DNA of 64,000 bases, from positions 1-64,000 of the forward strand of contig LUGG01000020.1 of the NCBI GenBank assembly GCA_001683735.1, given 5' to 3'. The DNA comes from Grifola frondosa. Lineage: Eukaryota; Basidiomycota; Agaricomycetes; Polyporales; Grifolaceae. Within the stretch, counting starts at the first letter, position 1. Each line of letters starts with the position of its first letter. Below, piece by piece: positions 45,073 through 57,652 of the stretch. The position numbers were made by a program, and so were the translations under genes. The notes under the pieces are model-generated. The model was not told where the DNA came from and did not search any database. It was given only the letters and a program-made list of their open reading frames with translations.

Positions 45073-47946
45073 TCACCTCTTGCCTGCGCGTCGAGGTGCA
45101 GGCTTTCGGACAGGCTTTCGACCAATTGCCTTCTTTGGTGGTTTTCTGGTGTTGTTCACGGAGGGAATGGGGCATTCAGCCTTTGTCGCAGCGCGGGTTT
45201 GGCGTCGAAGACCGTGGTCCAGCATTGGGTTCTGTCTCGCATCATGTTCCTCATCCAATTTCCGCTTCGTTCCCCGAGTTACCATCCTGCGAGCCGGTGA
45301 TGGCTCACCAATGTCTGATGGTGATGGCTCATGGTGGGAGATAGAAGGCAGAAATGCCATATTCGCTTTGACTTTGGGGATGGAATTGGGATCGATATTG
45401 AACCGGCTCTGATCCTCAACATCAACATCTGCCATGGACATATGATCATCATCCAGTAGCAATGGAGCTTGCTGTGGATGCACTGTTTCTGTCTCAGCAA
45501 GAATATCAATGTAAAATTGCTGTATCCGTCCAACAGGTTTCCCAGCGGTGAGCCGTCGTGGCTTAATAGCTGATACGATTTGTGCAGGTTTGGGAGAATG
45601 TTTGCCATTGAAACCGGATGGCCCGGCAATGGCGGTTCTGACAGCAATTGCTGAATTCCTCTTCACAATGGAAACACCTTGATCTATAAAAGTTTCTGTG
45701 GGGTTTTGGGCCTCAATATACTCCTCCCACGTAATCCAAGATCTTGTCATCCGGCCACACATCTCCAGCAAATTCTGCACATCCTGGAAGGTATGCACTG
45801 TGGAATAGAGATGAGATGGAATATCGGTCGAAGTGTCATCTGGATCGGCAACCACAAACTGCGCAATTTTGAGATCTCGCAGCACAAGCCCAATGCTCAA
45901 TGCCGCGAGGATTGCATTTTCGGGCTTGAAACTCGAAATGTCGGACTCCCATGTTTCCACCAGAACCTCCAGTCAGCGAGAAATTTGAGCATTGTTTCAA
46001 CGTCCAGATGGAATGATGGCGGAAGAACCGAATATGTGAAAGTCCAATCCCACGCTAGAGTTGTAGCTCCATCCGGCATTGCTGTTTCCAGGTCACCCTG
46101 CATGCTCAATGTTATTAATTAAAAACATTTAAGCAAGATTATACATACCGGCATTCGCGTGATGACTCGAATGAATGTCTGATATAGGGCCTCATCAGAC
46201 AAAGCCATGAGGAACACGCGACGGAGATGACCACTCTGGCCTGCCCAAGCTGGTGACTCGTCCTTTGCCACCTTCGTATTTACTCTGGCCACCGGCATTG
46301 GAAGAATTGCTTGGACTGGCTTACGGGATTGGGTAGGAACTTCCTGTTCGTCCATGTCCCCATCCATATCTTCAGAACTGTCATTATCTAAAGACTCATC
46401 CCCACTGAATGCCTCATTGCTGTTCGACTCATCCATGATGCCTGCAACGGCTTTGGCCTTCCCCTTTCCCGTTGCATTTGAGTTATGGTCAGCCTTTTTG
46501 GAGTGCCAGCGGAGTCCGGTTTCTGGGGAGTATACGGCATTGATTCGAATCGATGCTGCAATTCCATGTGAGAACCGAAAGACATTGATGATGTCGGGAT
46601 TCATCTGACGTCCTTGCCAATACCGGACTAACAGTTCTGCAGAGTCCCTGGTAATCTTTGATGGATCAGTAAATGTCATGCCTTCCGGAAGAGAACCAGG
46701 TTCGATATATCGATCAAATCCTTCCTTGTTCAGCCTGGCCCAAGGAATCCCATGTTTTTTTTCTTTTCCACAAGCCAAACCTGGTTAAGAATTATTTAGC
46801 AAAGACGCCATGTTTCGGCTTTTAAGCATACCCCAGTGAATGCCCATGAATGTTCGGATGAAATTCTGCATTTCCAGCAAAGGGACGTCTAACACTTGTG
46901 GCACAATTGGAATACCGGCATCGTCAAGCCCAAATGGATACGGAACCACCTTCGGTTTTACACTTGCCGCGGTCATCGCAGGATTATCTTCAGCTACTTT
47001 TGCTGCTTGTTCTGGGTCTACGAACAATGTAAGCTGGAAGCCATTGTAAAAATCCTCAGCTTACGGAAACACATATGAGTGAACTGTCCCCAAAAGCATA
47101 TGTTTCTGTTGCCCACTCCGGATACATCTGAGTAAACTTGCACCGGGTTTCACTGAACTTGTGGTTGAAATCATGCCTGCCGGCATTCGGGTCAAACAAA
47201 AGTCTGAAGAATGCTCATATTGGACTTGCCTGATCACTACCATTTCACCATTAGCATCTTCATGTCCAGTAAGCATGAAGATGTTGGCATTCGTTTGTAG
47301 CTTGACCATTCTAGCAAAATTGGCACACATCTCGGATAATTGTTCATCCGCGACGCTATTCAAAAACGTGAACATCGCGAAGGCCAAGATCTAAGGAAAC
47401 TCACATCCTCTGCACCTTCACAGGTGGGCCTCTCTCATTCCATTCATCGGCTTTTTCATCATATTTTCTTCGTGTCCCCAACTCAACCTGACTGTACAGA
47501 TAGCTACCAGCTGGCTGGTATGCTTTGATAAAATCTGCTGATCCCGGTCGGGCTTGACTGATTTCCCGCGCTCGATCAATGATGTCTTGAGAGTGTTCTG
47601 CCCTCCAAACCCGGTAGCCGGTCCATTTGCGAGTAAGGTAATACTTGTCACTCGACTTGCCACTGCTCCCGGCTTTGCCCCTTTCCCTTTTGGCAAACCA
47701 CCTATGTATCATCTTTGATAATGCCGTTAATAATACGTCTTTGTCATTTGATTCCGTCATGCTTACCTGCAGCATCTTTCCGTGAAATCCCTTCTCAGCC
47801 TCTTTTCTTCCTTCACAAAAATCTTTTGCAAGTCTCTTTCGAATTCGCTTTCGTTCAGACTTTAAACCCAGAAGATGTGTCTCAGCAGAACCTTCCAAAG
47901 CTTCAAGTTCTGTAGCGGTCAAGATGATCACAGTTCTGGAAGACAT
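45073..47946 (-). CDS. Accessory gene Q: large protein with basic C-terminal tail
   Basis: The start MSSRTVIILTATELEALEGS leads through exons with YLTRKWTGYRVWRAEHSQDI. A 49-nt intron (GTGAGTTTCC..GAATAG) then restores the frame into VADEQLSEMCANFARMVKLQ. Later exons give VPQVLDVPLLEMQNFIRTFM, GLACGKEKKHGIPWARLNKE, an acidic block (GDESLDNDSSEDMDGDMDEQ) and SGHLRRVFLMALSDEALYQT. The long 3' exon starts WESDISSFKPENAILAALSI and ends in a Lys/Arg-rich tail (KKAIGRKPVRKPAPRRAGKR). No family is recognised. It sits head-to-head with the TET/JBP gene, about 240 bp apart. A nuclear, DNA-associated role is plausible from the tail but unproven. Confidence 0.6.
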
Positions 47947-48187
47947 GTCAGAGTGCAGATGGGGGTGAAAAAGAAGGAGGAAGAAATCAGAGCATGTCTT
48001 CGCTTCGAGAATTTAGTTGCATGTGACATCTGACAGCTGACAATCATTTGATTTGCTGACAATAATCCCGGAGTCGGATTCAACCATTTCCGCAATGTGA
48101 AGATGTTTTTCTACAGTAAATGTAATTTAACACCTATTTAGATGACTGTTTGATTAGGACAAATTTCATCCTTCCTGCCAGCACATC
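47947..48187. promoter_or_regulatory. Divergent spacer between Q and the TET/JBP gene
   Basis: A 241-bp AT-moderate spacer between two starts; it presumably carries both promoters. No distinctive element is visible. Confidence 0.35.
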
Positions 48188-49432
48188 ATGTTTGAAACCA
48201 TCTGGAACCTGAACTACACTGATGCTCTGTCACTGTACATGCTACAACTATTTACAATGCAAATCACTGCATCTGATGTGAAGCCCAGACCATCAATTGT
48301 CTTATCAACAGACATGGTATATGAGTGCATGAAGAGTGTTAAAATTCTTGTTCAGGCATTTAATAATCCAAGTAAGCTTGTCTTGGAACATCTTATTTTT
48401 AAAGTTGATTCAATCATCATTTGTTGAAGTCAAAGTCGATTGGGACTTGGATCTTTATAATGACCACCTGGGGTTAAAGCCGACGGGAAAAACCACAAAA
48501 TGGAAGAAGATCTCCGTCGAAGATTTCCACCTTTCCACTGAAAACCGTCATTGACATCCCCGCGTTTTGGTGGATAAGCATGATCGGATCATGTGTTGGA
48601 TTTTACCAGAAATCCTGATCGAAACCCGCCAGGTGGGCTTTTGGCATACTGGCATTCATTTCAGTGCCAACCTGTTTGCAGGGAAATCGCAGAATCCCTG
48701 AGAAAAATCGAGCCGGTATTGGAAAAATATACAAAACACACAAAGCATGGAGATCAAATCCAGAGTTATTCAAGTGCGCCACCCGGTGCTCCTGGTTCAT
48801 GCCGGGAATTGTGACATTGTCAGCTGCATGGTTTCAGCAAGGACATCAGGTATGTTTGAGCTGTCAAGAATTGACACATTGATGAATTTCAAATGTTGCA
48901 GACTGCATCATTCCAGCCGGAAATATCAGCTTCTATCCGAAAACACGTTGAATGCCAGGATTGGCTGCATTCCATGGGAGAATCAAATGCATTAATCAGC
49001 GGCATATTGCGGGTGATGCAACCGGAACTATACACAGCCGGTGTTGCTGCCCTTCGAAAGTTGGGGGAAGATTCTAGCTTGCAACCTCATATCTCCTCAT
49101 GGACATCGGCTTTCAGTGCTATTCAAATCATTGCCAATCGGAACACTCCAAACCACCGCGACCATGCAGGTAGAGCACCATGGTTGGATTTGCTACTCAC
49201 CATAGGTGTCTATCAGGAGACATATCTGGATCTGCCAGGGATCGGAGTGAAAGTCGCATATGATCCAGGGACAATTGTTGGGCTATGTGGAAAAGTGCTT
49301 CTGCATGGGGTGGAGGCGACCCATGGGGAGCGGATCTGTATGGCATTTTTCATGTCAGCTGATATTTTACGACATGCCGAAGTTGAATTTCCTCATTGGA
49401 TGAGCAGAAAGTATTACTGCAAGCAGGTTTAA
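48188..49432 (+). CDS. TET/JBP-family 2OG-Fe(II) dioxygenase linked to KDZ transposase
   Basis: TET/JBP enzymes oxidise 5-methylcytosine or thymine in DNA using Fe(II) and 2-oxoglutarate. Exon 1 (MFETIWNLNYTDALSLYMLQ) joins exon 2 (IKVDWDLDLYNDHLGLKPTG) across a 58-nt intron (48372-48429). The core exon has WTSAFSAIQIIANRNTPNHR then DHAGRAPWLDLLLTIGVY: H-R-D with His at 49154 and Asp at 49160. Further on, GTIVGLCGKVLLHGVEATHG gives the distal His (49304), and GERICMAFFM the 2OG-binding Arg (49331). The stretch 48520-48790 jumps frame at least three times (TVIDIPAFWWISM, then TGIHFSANL, then CSWFMPGIVTLSAAWFQQGH). The catalytic half is intact; whether a full product is made is uncertain. Confidence 0.75.
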
Positions 49433-49501
49433 CATGTGTATTTTGAAAAATGATTTTTGGGCCATACATATAAACAGCTTTGGGGCAGGGACTATGAGCC
49501 C

Positions 49502-52500
49502 ATGACTAGAAGAAAAACCATCCCAAGACGTCAGGTTCTGTCCCATAACAGAATCAGGCATGCCGAGTCTGATATTCATGGCAACCGAGCCAAGGTAAAG
49601 AGGGTCACCAATCCCATAGAAAACCGCGGACACTGCATATTTATCAATCCGGACGCCGCGAATGCAAACCTTCCAAATTTCCAAGAAACCCTGCCAGATG
49701 CTGAGCCTTCTCATCGAAAAACGAAGGTTGGTGTGGCAAATTATGTATGGTGTTGACAAGCTCAAGTGAAAAATATGATAACCAGAATCAAAATGACTTC
49801 ATGCGAGACTGGTTGTGTCGAAAGCAGGCATTTTTGAATAGAATCACCGAAAATGATTATCCAGCAACCGGCCTTCGATGTTCGGAATGTAACATTCGTG
49901 AGGGCAGCTGGCGATGTCTGGAATGCCTAGGCTCTCCAGTGACATGCATTGAATGTACTCGGCAAACACATCTACGGCTACCATTTCATCGAGTGGAATC
50001 CTGGACAGGTGATTATTTTCGGCCTGGATGGCTGCGAAATGTTGGAATAGAGTTGCATCTTGGACACCAGGGAGGGAGATGTCCTATCGAAAAAATGGGA
50101 TGGGAAGCTGATAGGGAAGACGAAGAGGGAGAGGATGAAAACCGGATGGAAGAAGAGATGCCCAGCATCACACCAGCTGTTGGAAAGTCTTCGCGGACCA
50201 TGGTAATTGTTGATACCAGCGGGATTCATCATTTGGATGTTCACTGGTGTGGATGTCCCAATGCCGTGGAACCAGACATGCAACTTTTGGACATGGGTCT
50301 CTATCCTGCCAGCCATCAATATCCGCAAACTGCATTCACATTTCGTCTACTGGACGACTTCTTGCTTGACAATAAGGAATGCAAAACCGCAGCTCTGAAC
50401 TACTATAACAAACTCCGAAGGATTACATCTCCTGGCTTTCCACACACAGTGCCGGTATGTTTTCCCAGTATCGACGGGACTCAATATTCAAGTTGCTGAT
50501 CAAAGAAAGAAGGATCGGTACCGGGAACTTCTGCGAACAAGTAGGCAATGGAGAGAGCTGAAAACCGCAAGATGGAGTGGGTTAGCACACAATCCAGATT
50601 CTGTGAAAGGACCTGGGAGTCATGCTATCTTCTGTCCGACCTGTCCCCAACCTGGAGTTAATCTGCCACCTGATTGGGAACTTGATCCTCATAGGTTAGT
50701 CTGAATCCCGGTCTGAAGATGGTATTAATGAGTTTACAGATGGAAATACCTGCGGAGCTTTGTGATGGATGGCAACTTCTCTGCTGAGCATATGAAGATG
50801 CGAAAGCCGAATGATGATGTTGTGCTTCGTGATGGAGAAGGGTTCATGGTGAAGGATCGAGAATATAAACAGCATTTGAAAGTTGCAAAGGAAACAAAGG
50901 AGGCAAGTGCCAGATCATCCATTGCAGAAATGCAATTATTCTGACCTTAAGTTGCACAGCGATCAACCTGCAATGACCATGCAGCAGTAAACCAGGCAAA
51001 TGCCAATCGTCACAACTTAGAAGCCACTGGCATTGGGGCTGCTGCATGTGCTCGTCATGGATGCTTTGTACCTCATTCTGTTGTTGACTTTCAAAAGGGA
51101 GAGAGGTAAGCACATCACTGGGACCCGGTATTCGATGCTGATGAACAATAGACAAAAGAACATGGATTACACCTTGAATGGAGCTTTTGCTACACTGTGC
51201 GGAATCACCCTGGTCCTGCTACTTTATGACATCATGTGCCAGTACAGCAAGCACCTGAAAGCCCGGTTTGCAGGGAATCCATACCTCAAGATGCCACCCG
51301 GTTTGAAGCTATTGCACGGTATTGGGCTTTTCCACGTTCATGGTCATCAAGACAAATTTTTGCAAGATATTCCCCGAATTTCATTGAGGGCGCCGGTCAA
51401 ATTGATGGAGAAATTATCGAAACCCTCTGGGCTCCGCTCAATCACATTTCTGGAAGCACACGTGGAATGTCAACAGCACATCGGAAAGAAGTCATTGATG
51501 ATCACATGAATGATTCAAATTGGAAGAAGTTGACCAGATCCAGTAAGTTGACAGACCATGAATATTCTCGGCATTCACTCACTGTTCGAAACTCAGTTCC
51601 GTCCCTAATCCGAAAGTATCGGAAGGCCGAAGCGGGCCAAAAGCTTCATGGGGAAGCATTAGAACAGGCCAATCTCAATGCCGATCCAGATGATCTCAAC
51701 ATTTGGATGGAACAGTATCTCTGCGCTATGTCAGAGAGAGACAAAAATGTGGAAGTAATGGACATCTTTGAAGTGAAAAAGCGTGAAGGTCAGTGAGATG
51801 AGTTTTGGATGTAAGAAATGGGCCAGAATCATCTGATTTTGCTTACAACAGCTCCCACTCGGAATCAGATTCAATTAGAACTTGCCAAAGCTGAGCAGAG
51901 TGAGGGACTCACAAGGGGCGCGGTTTCCTGGTTAGCATCTGGAATTCGAATACAGGAGTCACAGTGAGTGAAAAATATGTGAAATTTGTTTTAAACTGAA
52001 AGTGCACTTAAGGTCCTTGTTAGCCACAGAGATACGAAAAGCGGGCCGAAGTCCAACAGTCAGTGAGAGGTTGCTGGTTTTGGATCGTCAGCAACGTCTT
52101 CAAACCCGCATTAACAATTTCCAAAAACAAGCTATTCAATTTATGTTGAATACCGAGGACGACGGCATGGAGGTGAATGCGAATGGGAGGACACTGGTGA
52201 GGGTGATACGGAACCTGATGATATGGATAATATCCAGGATGAGGTACCCGCCGAGAAATTTGTTCTCAATATGCCATCCACCATAGGTTGGGAGGAGTGT
52301 AAAAGACTTCAACTCCAAACTGTCGCCAAGGAAGAAATAGCACTTCGGAAAGGCCAAATGGATGATGCTCTCCATCGAATCCGGCTGGCTCTCGGGTATA
52401 AAGCATTCTTATTTCGAACTCGGGTGCGAGAAGCAAATAGCCAGCGAGAGAAACTCCGATCATGGGATGATGTGCATTTCGTCCAAACTGAGGTGGCTCA

Positions 52501-53056
52501 GCAATCTCGAGTTTACAGCCTGGCGCGTCAGGCTCTCCTATCCTTTTATCCAGCCCATGCAGATGAAAGGCGAGAAGATCGAAAGACGATAATTGATCGA
52601 TACCAGACTCTCAAACCCGAGGACTTCAAAGTAGAAACGGCTTTGGTGGAAGCTCATACCCGTGGTTTGAGGAACAAACCACTGGCATGGTTTTGGACAA
52701 TGGATTTGGAAGGAGACAGCAACGGAAGTGACTGGATGCGGGAATGTAAGTCAATCTCACATACTACTGAATCCTGGTTTTTACTATTGTCTGCAGTTCA
52801 TCGAGTTAACTGGCTCAGGGCCAAGGCAAGATATGATCGCTGGAAGGAGGAATACATTATCGTCACCTCAGAAATGGAGTGGACCATCAGATTCTTTCGT
52901 CACCAAGCACAGATCTGGAAAACCCGAGCAGAACAATCCGATAGCAATGGTCACCAGTCTTATGCCAGAAAACAGTCTGCAATGTGGAAATCTTTTGCAG
53001 ATTCTGCAGTGGCAGACTTTGGTGATGTTTTGAACAAAGATCTTTCTGTTTTGTGA
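49502..53056 (+). CDS. KDZ transposase with CxC2-type zinc domain
   Basis: The start at 49502 (MTRRKTIPRRQVLSHNRIRH) is joined by a 41-nt intron (49745-49785) to the zinc-binding exon: LRCSECNIREGSWRCLECLG, CIECTRQTHLRLPFHRVE and DVHWCGCPNA. The RNase H-fold core follows: FVMDGNFSAEHMKMRKPNDD, LEATGIGAAACARHGCFVPH, YDIMCQYSKHL, HVHGHQD and FIEGAGQIDGEIIETLWAPL, the last containing the catalytic Glu region. The C-terminal helical part has LALGYKAFLFRTRVREANSQ and VHRVNWLRAKARYDRWKEEY. Frames slip by one base near 50940, at a T run near 51357 and near 52190. Apart from those the protein is full length and all core motifs are present. Confidence 0.88.
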
Positions 53057-53285
53057 CAATGACGTGGTTCATATTTCCTGTTATAAATGGTGTATTTCTG
53101 TTTCTGGCATTTAATCTGAAAATAAACTATAAACTCCCATAATGGTCAGAAGGCCTGAGTGCCGGTGATGTGAAACTGTGACAATGGAGCTGACATGTCT
53201 ATTGTGGACTGTAATAGGAGTTTGAACTTTAAATTCAATCTGCTTATATATGGTCACTTATCTGCATATGCAGCTCCATTGCATC
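53057..53285. other. Spacer between KDZ transposase and gene R
   Basis: About 230 bp; no feature seen apart from element-typical GCCGG words. Confidence 0.4.
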
Positions 53286-53991
53286 ATGTCTGAACCCCAG
53301 CCGTGAGGCCCGTATCACTTACTATCGCTGTGCTGCTGCGGAAATCGATATTCGGGAATGGAGAATCACTATGGCGATGCTTGCCTACCCAAAGGAGCCA
53401 AAAGAGATAACTCAATTCCGCTGGACCCAAGGCCTTCAACGTGAATTAGTAGTGCCATAACCAACCGCATTTCGGCCTTTGTGACGCTCCATGTCAGTAT
53501 CATTGTCGGAATTCCTTTGGGAAAATGAAACTTGCCGGGTTTCATGACATGTACATGCCCCCAATGGTCCTCATCATGACAACAACTGCATTATGCTGGG
53601 ATCCGACAGGACCATACGTGGATGTCAAGCTGATGCCACGACCGAAAGGTCCTCCATCAGATTTGCCGGAAGGACTGCGAAAAATTGCTGTGCTCAACCA
53701 GTGGTGGACATGGGATGAGAATTCCACTGATGGGGTTCCAGCGTGGTGGATAAACCCGGGAGCACTGTATGTGAGTGGATCAAAGCCGACGACATTCAGT
53801 ACCTTCATAACTGAAAGTCATTTAGCGAGAGCCGGTCATGATGGAGCGCCAGGAATGGGATGGTTTTATCACCCAGCTGACGGCTCTGGAAGAGCAGCTG
53901 ATGTCCTTGCAGCAGTCAGAAGCAGAGGAGGCCACCGGTCATGAGACTATGTTGGTGGTGATGAAGGATCTTTATGAAAAAATCAAATAGC
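53286..53991 (+). CDS. Accessory gene R: hypothetical protein with C-terminal coiled coil
   Basis: A coding-like frame begins around EARITYYRCAAAEIDIREWR and TMAMLAYPKEPKEITQFRWT, then passes a one- or two-base shift into MKLAGFHDMYMPPMVLIMTT, LCWDPTGPYVDVKLMPRPKG and QWWTWDENSTDGVPAWWINP. The 3' end reads best as MERQEWDGFITQLTALEEQL and following heptads to YEKIK, a coiled coil, which again needs a one-base shift near 53840. No family is recognised. It lies in the same direction as the transposase, ~230 bp downstream. Confidence 0.5.
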
Positions 53992-54141
53992 AGAAATGGT
54001 CTATATTTTCATGCTAAAGCCATTGTATGTCACTTGTCTGATTCAAATACCGAACACCGTGTATTTTTGGCATTGCAACGGTCTTCAAACTTTCTGTTAT
54101 ATAAGGATACAATGAAAAATTGAAACCCATAAACATGGCCA

Positions 54142-55454
54142 TCATGCACCCCCAATTTCATTTTCAAGACCAAATCTAAGTGATTTAATCCCGTGCTCAG
54201 CCCGCCACCTACTGGCCTCCTGCAGAATCTCAGTTATCTTCTCCTCTGAGGGGAGCTCTGTCCGAAACCCTTCACTCATACTGGCTTGATATGTTACCTC
54301 ATCCATGGAGGCAGACTCCGATATATTTACCGCCCTGCTCTTCAGCTTGGTCATCTCTGTCGTCATTCCCGGGAGGAGAGGAGATCCCGTCGGGATTTAA
54401 TCAGCATGCGTTGTCGCACACGGATTCGATCCGGCAAATATTCTTCGGCAGTATCCCGGAAAGCCTCATGTGGAGGATATTCGAAAAGGAGGTATCTCCG
54501 GTTGTCGCGTGAGACTGTTGCTGTATGACAGACCTGCTCTTTGTAGATGAAACCCGGCTTCGGTTTTTTGTGAAACTCTGGCATGACTGGCAGAACAGGG
54601 ACTCGGTATTCGCGATTATTGGGATAGACCATCCGGCGTGGAGGAAGAAATGCGTTGAGAGCTGCACAGTGCGGTGGACATTCGAAATCATATTCAGCAT
54701 CTGGGACGGGGTCGAGCGCATCCGGGTTCAGTGGAGGATTTGGCTTGCTCAATGAAACAGAGTTGTCATCTGGCTGTGGAAGAGGTGGAGAACCGAGATC
54801 ATAGTAATCATCATCCGGTTCTGATGGAGGTGGAGAACCGAGGTCGTAGGTTATGTCAAAATTTGGCGTGATAAATCGGGATTCGGGAGGGGAACCGAGG
54901 TCATAATCAACATCCTCTGGCAGAGGCGAACCTAAGTCATAGTCTACATAATGGACAATTAGCTATATTTAAAGTTTCTGAGACAGACTATATTACCCAT
55001 TGTATCATCCACCGGGTCTGAACTAGGAGACCGATTTCCAACCTCCCGCTCCACCTCTGGTAAACTCGAGTCCCTGTCGGCTTGCTGCATAGAAGGCAGA
55101 CTGGTTTTCATGCCGAAAATTGACTGAGATGAACCACGGTTGAGTTCCGTAAACATGACACGGTTTTGACGATGAACAGAATCTAAAGCCACATTGTTTA
55201 GAAAATCACTGAAATATAATGTCAATATATAAATACTTTTATGCGTAGCTGTGATGGTTGGACAACATCAAAATATGGCACCAGTGAAAATCAGAATGCT
55301 TACACATTCTGAAAGCCGAGGGAATGTTTATGAAGGTGTGACGGCCTAAAAATGAAATAAATTTAATCATAAAGATGGCACGTGACATGTTGACATACCG
55401 CTTGGTTGAAGGTGCTGGAAGAGAGGTCTCAGAAAGGGTTTGAAACTGGCTCAT
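54142..55454 (-). CDS. Accessory gene P': YDLGSP-repeat protein, paralogue of P
   Basis: Starts MSQFQTLSETSLPAPSTKR, then short exons to SIFGMKTSLPSMQQADRDSS and VEREVGNRSPSSDPVDDTMG. The next exon has four YDLGSP copies (for example VDYDLGSPPESRF), a Pro/Asn-rich stretch, then VYPNNREYRVPVLPVMPEFH, EEYLPDRIRVRQRMLIKSRR and SESASMDEVTYQASMSEGFR, ending FGLENEIGGA. A frame shift is needed near 54365, where one frame ends at LLSSRE and another begins MTTEMTK. Compared with P it has fewer repeats but a longer globular region. Divergent from N'. Confidence 0.65.
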
Positions 55455-55632
55455 GTTTATCTCACAACTTAAAACTCCGACGTATTGTTGATGAGTCAGC
55501 ATCCCACGATCACGTGATGTGTGTCGAAATCCTTCATAACCTGTTCCTCAGTTGTGACTTTTTATTCACCCTCTTTCCTCACCACTTCATCACTCAAATC
55601 TAAAACTGCTCTGCTGCTTTATATTATCAATC
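55455..55632. promoter_or_regulatory. Divergent promoter of the mirrored P'/N' pair
   Basis: A 178-bp spacer containing ATCACGTGATG near 55511 and a pyrimidine-rich leader before the N' start. Confidence 0.4.
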
Positions 55633-57652
55633 ATGTCTAACATTGATCTCAAGAATTTCAACACCAATGCCGGATCCCTGTGTGAGGCCCTAAAGATGGC
55701 TCCGAATTTGTCAAGCCCAGTGTATAAAGAGTTCGAAATCCGCTGGTGGACGGAATTCGTAGGTGACTCCCTTTTGCTCGAAGTCTTTCTGATACCTTCT
55801 CCAGGACATCTTATTTCGCATTATGTGTGCAATGAACATCAAAAAACAGCAATATCGAATTCCATCTGTACTTCTCAGTGCAATATGTGAGGCTCAGGAT
55901 GCATGGAAAGAAAAGCGAGTCAAGACTTTACAATCTGTTCATGCCGAAGATCCCCGGATTAATTGCCACCCCTGGGTGAAAGCCATCAGTAAGGATATCC
56001 CAGCTCACGAGGACATCAATTCCTGGTGGAAGGCCTGTATGTTGGTTTTCTTTCTCAATAACGAACACTAAAAGGGAGAAGATTCTGAAGACTGGGTCCC
56101 TGCACCTCTGCTGAACACGGGGATGGGAAACACTGCCAGCATGAACCCCGGCCCTGCTGCTAAAAAACGTGTTCATGAACACTACACGGAAAACAACTCA
56201 CCAAAAAAGCCGCGCAATGCAAATGTGAATGATGGGGAGATGGAAGCCGACACCTTCATGCAGGAGCCAGATCATGTCATCCAACTCCAGCCGCAGCGAA
56301 GGCAGATGATGCAGGATGTGTATATACAGTCATTGGCTAGTAAGTGATGCAAGTTGTATATTCTTACTAATTGCATTTACAGTTGTAAATTGCAGGCAAG
56401 AAATCTACTGCCAGGAAGGAGAGAACTGTCAGCATGAGTGAGGATAAATCTGCTAGTTTCAAACCCACTAGCACGAAGCCGAAACCACATGAACCATTGT
56501 TCCTCCCATCAGATAGCGATAGTCCAACTCCATTGGTCAGTGATCGCCCAATACCGATCAAACTGCGTCAGCGTGCCAAACCCGGGCAGAGACTCCCAGG
56601 CCGGTTTTAAAACTTTCGGTGAAGCAGTGCTTATTTCCGGATGCTCAACTGCTAAACATAGCTAACAGGAAATTACCTGCCAAAAGTGCACAACCCGCAA
56701 GGAAACATGCTATATTTTTGATGGTAGCATTACTTGCATGAACTGCAGGAAGAATAAGACCTCCTGTAGTCTCAGTGGTCGAAAACAGAACATGAAACCA
56801 TCATGGATGCTGGAGAAGCAAGTCCATGCACAGGAGGCATGCTTGGCAAGGGGAGAGAAACTTCCGTCTCGCAATGTAGATCTTGAAAAGCTGCTGTTGA
56901 TAGCTTGGGATCAGCAAGAGGATGAACGGCTTTCAAACTACGTGAACACCGAAGAAGCTGGAGCTCATGATGGGCAACCCGGGAAGGCCGGGGGTCGAAG
57001 TCGATCGAAATCCACTCCCATCAACCAAGACATTCCAGTCAGGGGTCAGTCAGAATATTATTTTATCTGTTTAACCTACAATGTCGAAAATCAGGTACCT
57101 CAAAGGTCGGCAATCTGGAAGCAGATGAGAGCTCAGTTCTATCTGTCGGCATTGTTGATCCCAAAACTGGAAGAATTTATCCTGCCAAACGCCGAAAGAC
57201 TGCAATCCCTCGGATTTGGCAAACAGGGGGAATAATGAATGATTCTGATGCCACCAGCGATAGTGATGTTTATACAGAACTAGTTCCGCCTTCTCCAGTT
57301 GCCAACCCCTCCCCTCCTGGTACTACTAGATCAACGGATAACCAGCAAGTAATTCGCCCACCATCACATTGGAATACCAACAGCATAAACATTTGGAATG
57401 AATTCCGGGATGAAACGCAAAAAATTGCCCAGTTAACGAACACCATCCTACTACCCGAAGTTCTGACATTGGGTGGGCATGATAAAGCCCTGCCACAAGC
57501 TGGAGTGATGGCAAGTGTAGCTTTGTTGCATGTTGGTTTGTCTTACTGGGTGCAAACAGATCGAAACCGGGGCCAAAGCCAGTTTGGAGCAGCTTGCTGC
57601 CTATAATGATGCTGTTGAAGCTATCACCCAAGCCCTTTCACGTAAGCTCTAG
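55633..57652 (+). CDS. Accessory gene N': zinc-binding protein, paralogue of N
   Basis: Exon 1 (55633-55758) is 42 codons, exactly the length of N exon 1, and starts MSNIDLKNFNTNAGSLCEAL. Exon 2 carries RIPSVLLSAICEAQDAWKEK and HPWVKAISKDIPAHEDINSW, colinear with N. The Cys cluster TCQKCTTRKETCYIFDGS then CMNCRKNKTSCSLSGRK matches N residue by residue in spacing. Downstream are VDLEKLLLIAWDQQEDERLS, WNTNSINIWNEFRDETQKIA and a tail DAVEAITQALSRKL at 57609-57652. The coiled coil is shorter than in N. A minor frame change near 57590 is needed. Confidence 0.65.
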
